A model generated the notes under the pieces. That model saw nothing but the letters and a program-made list of their open reading frames with translations. It was not told the origin of the DNA and did not search any database. The position numbers and the translations under genes are program-made. A DNA stretch of 14,669 nt from an uncultured Dialister sp. (GTDB lineage Bacteria > Bacillota > Negativicutes > Veillonellales > Dialisteraceae): positions 1-14,669 of the forward strand of contig CAKPUX010000051.1 of the NCBI GenBank assembly GCA_934193095.1. Reading direction: 5' to 3'. Position 1 is the first letter of the stretch. Every line of letters starts with the position of its first letter. This document shows positions 12,742 through 14,669 of the stretch, one piece after another.

Positions 12742-14499
12742 TCACAAAATATCCAGATCCTCATAAGCGGGGCGCATCACATATGTTCCCGTCTTATCAA
12801 TGAGCCCCCATTTTCCTTTGACCTTGACGCCGGCGAGACCGGAGGAGAAGGGGGTGACGTCGGAAAAGGTGTCGTCATGAGGGAAGGCTTCGGTGCCCGC
12901 AGGCGTGATGAAGGTCCAGCCGTTCTTTGTTTTGACGGGAAGGAGGCCTTCTCCTGCTTTCGATACAGCGAGGTAGAGGGGGGCGGTGAGGCGTGACCCT
13001 TCTTTGTCTGCGATGCCCCATTTGTCCTCTTCCTTATAACCGAAAAGACCACTGCCCAAGGATCGGATCTCCTTATAGGAGAATGACAGAAGCTCGTGAC
13101 CGTCTTCCATGGAGAGGAGACCCCATTTCTTGTTTTCGTCTTTGGCGAGAAGTACGCCGCCTTCCTCATCGGGGAGGAGACCGGTATAGATGGTATGAGC
13201 GATGTAGGTGCCTTCGCGGTCGACCCAGCCATAGCGGCCGTCTTTCGAAAGGAGGATGCCTTTTCTTCCGGCGGAGAAGACGCGGTCATTGGCGGGGCTG
13301 GCGATGACTTTTCCGCTGTGATCGATATATCCGCGCTTCACAGTGACTGAGGGGAGGGGCTCGTAGTCATACCCTCCCGGATACCAGATGGGCAGGCCGA
13401 TGCCCCATCCCCAGCCCCATGGGTGATGGTGATGTCGGAAGGCAAGCCAGTCGCCCCATCCCCAGCCGATGCCGATGGAGATAGAAGGACGGCTGCGGAC
13501 GGTGCGCGTTTCCACCTCGCCTTCTCTGACTTCGGCAAGGCCGTCCCTGAAGGGGAAAAGCTGGTCGTAGTCTGCCATGAAGGCGATGGTGCCGTCAGGT
13601 CTGGCATAGCCGTTGCCGTCGATGGTCTTGACACCGGAGAGCCCTTCGGAGAAGGGGGTCAGCACAGCTTTGAACTGCGGCTTTGCGGTGACGTTTCCTT
13701 CGGTATCGATGAATCCCCAGAGCTTGCTGTCGTCCCTGATAGCCGCGTAGCCTTCGCTGAAGGCCGGCGAGACGGCTTTGTAAGCGGGAGGGATGATTTC
13801 CTTGCCCTCTCTATCTATGTAGCCCCAGAGATTCTTCTGGTTTTTGACGGCCAAGCGTCCCTCTTTGAAGGCAGCACCGGTGTCCTTGTAGATCGGGGAG
13901 ACGATATAGCGGCCCATCATGTCGATGACGCCCCAGCGTTCTTTTTCTTTGACGGCGGCGAGACCGTCTTCGAAGAAGCGCGCTTCCTGATAGATAGACT
14001 TCACTTCTCTTCCATCGAGCGAAAGATAGCCATAGGTCGCGCCCCGCTTTACGATCGCCATACCGTTCTCGAAGTCAGAGACTTGATCGTAGGCGGCACT
14101 AGAGATCAGCGATCCATCTTTTTTATAGAAGGAGATCTTCTTGTCCTTCCCGCGGACGGCGAGAGCGCCTTCTTTCCAGATGGAGCGGCTTTCATAGGAG
14201 ATCGGGATGACTTCCTTTCCTGTGCGGGTGAAAAATCCGCGAAGCCCGCCTTTTTCTGCTTCGATGAGATCATCGCGGCCTTCTTCTGAGGAAAGGTCTT
14301 CCGCCTGCTCGTCTGCGTCTCTGAGCGAGAGGCCGAGGCGGTCATAGGAAATCGGAATCACGACCTTGCCCGCAGCATTCACCGCGCCCCACACGCCGTT
14401 CTCTTTGACTGCGGCCGTGAAGGGGAGAGAGTCATTGGCAGAAATCGTAGTCGCTGCCAGAAGGGCAGCGAGCGTCAGGAGCAGTGTACGTTTTTTCAT
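12742..14499 (-). CDS. Exported WG-repeat (KWG) protein
   Basis: The protein has 585 residues: a signal peptide (1 to about 21, MKKRTLLLTLAALLAATTISA) then about fourteen degenerate WG repeats of the pattern WG-hydrophobic-D-x-x-G-x-hydrophobic-x-x-P-x-Y. Clear examples are ERWGVIDMMGRYIVSPIY, NLWGYIDREGKEIIPPAY and GKWGLIDKTGTYVMRPAY. These repeats predict a beta-structured, probably propeller-like or solenoid periplasmic or surface protein; the molecular role of the family is poorly known. Between roughly the eighth and ninth repeats lies a segment rich in Trp, Gly, His and Pro with four consecutive histidines (356-359) flanked by GWGWG motifs. Start ATG 14499 is set by GGAGGTG (- strand, 14512-14506) with 6 nt spacing; the upstream in-frame GTG at 14508 overlaps it. 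The gene is single and convergent with the CobN-like gene. Confidence 0.85.
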   Translation of the reverse strand: MKKRTLLLTLAALLAATTISANDSLPFTAAVKENGVWGAVNAAGKVVIPISYDRLGLSLRDADEQAEDLSSEEGRDDLIEAEKGGLRGFFTRTGKEVIPISYESRSIWKEGALAVRGKDKKISFYKKDGSLISSAAYDQVSDFENGMAIVKRGATYGYLSLDGREVKSIYQEARFFEDGLAAVKEKERWGVIDMMGRYIVSPIYKDTGAAFKEGRLAVKNQKNLWGYIDREGKEIIPPAYKAVSPAFSEGYAAIRDDSKLWGFIDTEGNVTAKPQFKAVLTPFSEGLSGVKTIDGNGYARPDGTIAFMADYDQLFPFRDGLAEVREGEVETRTVRSRPSISIGIGWGWGDWLAFRHHHHPWGWGWGIGLPIWYPGGYDYEPLPSVTVKRGYIDHSGKVIASPANDRVFSAGRKGILLSKDGRYGWVDREGTYIAHTIYTGLLPDEEGGVLLAKDENKKWGLLSMEDGHELLSFSYKEIRSLGSGLFGYKEEDKWGIADKEGSRLTAPLYLAVSKAGEGLLPVKTKNGWTFITPAGTEAFPHDDTFSDVTPFSSGLAGVKVKGKWGLIDKTGTYVMRPAYEDLDIL

Positions 14500-14525
14500 A
14501 GAGAGCACCTCCGGAAAGATGATAG

Positions 14526-14553
14526 ATTCTATCCTAAGGAAACACTGATTAAA
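14526..14553 (-). promoter_or_regulatory. Possible promoter of the WG-repeat gene, partly within repeat copy 2
   Basis: On the - strand, TAGAAT (14531-14526) matches five of six -10 bases. TTTAAT (14553-14548), inside the terminal inverted repeat of copy 2, gives a weak -35 with a 16-nt spacer. The start would be near 14519, leaving a 20-nt leader that contains the ribosome binding site. Motif match only. Confidence 0.35.
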
Positions 14554-14669
14554 TCGTTGTCCGACTTGGCTCTTGCATTTTCATGCAAGGCGAGGAATAA
14601 TCCGACGCGAATAGCGAGCTATTTAAGGAGGGTTATGACGAAGCATTGCATGAAAATACATGCCAAATC
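14534..14669 (+). repeat. Palindromic repeat element, copy 2 (cut by window end)
   Basis: This copy has the same orientation and length register as 8742-8877. It begins CTAAGGAAAC, then ACTGATTAAATC identical to copy 1. The stems are retained with changed sequence: GACTTGGC (14563-14570) with GCCAAATC (14662-14669) at 7 of 8, TGCATTTTCATGCA (14574-14587) with 14647-14660 at 13 of 14, and ATAA (14597-14600) with TTAT (14633-14636). The 26-nt apex 14606-14631 is identical to copy 1. The right-hand terminal repeat lies beyond the window. It sits immediately upstream of the WG-repeat gene. Confidence 0.85.

Noticed and set aside
13423..14289. 288-codon open frame on the + strand
   Set aside because: Antisense to the WG-repeat gene; its regularity mirrors the repeats on the other strand.

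Overview
The window looks like a piece of a diderm (outer-membrane-bearing) Firmicute of the class Negativicutes. The SUF iron-sulfur operon is of Firmicutes type: it uses the zinc-protein SufU and the order C-B-D-S-U. Yet the neighbouring gene encodes a TonB-dependent outer-membrane receptor, which needs a Gram-negative envelope. A Veillonellaceae/Dialister-like host is my best guess, from gene content and style only.

Layout. Positions 1-339 are intergenic and hold a hairpin cluster, a heptanucleotide tandem repeat, a promoter and an inverted repeat. Positions 340-5367 are sufC-sufB-sufD-sufS-sufU on the + strand, closed by an intrinsic terminator. Between sufD and sufS lies an unusual 150-nt non-coding stretch built of seven-base units folded as a long inverted repeat. 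Positions 5368-5705 carry a strong promoter and a leader with an internal terminator hairpin. Positions 5706-8731 encode a TonB-dependent receptor and a lipoprotein of the BtuF/HmuT/FepB type, separated by a terminator. A palindromic 167-nt repeat (8742-8908) follows, then a 1223-residue CobN-like chelatase (8999-12670), a bidirectional terminator, and a convergent gene for an exported WG-repeat protein (12742-14499, - strand). A second copy of the palindromic repeat starts at 14534 and runs off the end.

How the genes fit together. SufBCD is the scaffold/ATPase, SufS the cysteine desulfurase and SufU the zinc sulfur-transfer partner. Receptor, binding lipoprotein and CobN-like protein form a plausible set for taking up a metallo-tetrapyrrole (heme or a cobalamin-type corrinoid) and acting on its metal. 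No ABC permease or ATPase, and no CobS/CobT-type chelatase ATPase, is present here, so the substrate is open.

Most notable observations: (1) two copies of a palindromic repeat whose stems differ in sequence but keep pairing (eight compensatory pair changes by hand count) around an invariant 26-nt apex containing AAGGAGG; (2) heptamer-period tandem repeats in three intergenic regions; (3) a run of eight G in the signal-peptide codons of the receptor, a likely phase-variation switch; (4) a terminator hairpin inside the receptor leader; (5) a stand-alone CobN-like protein next to uptake genes.
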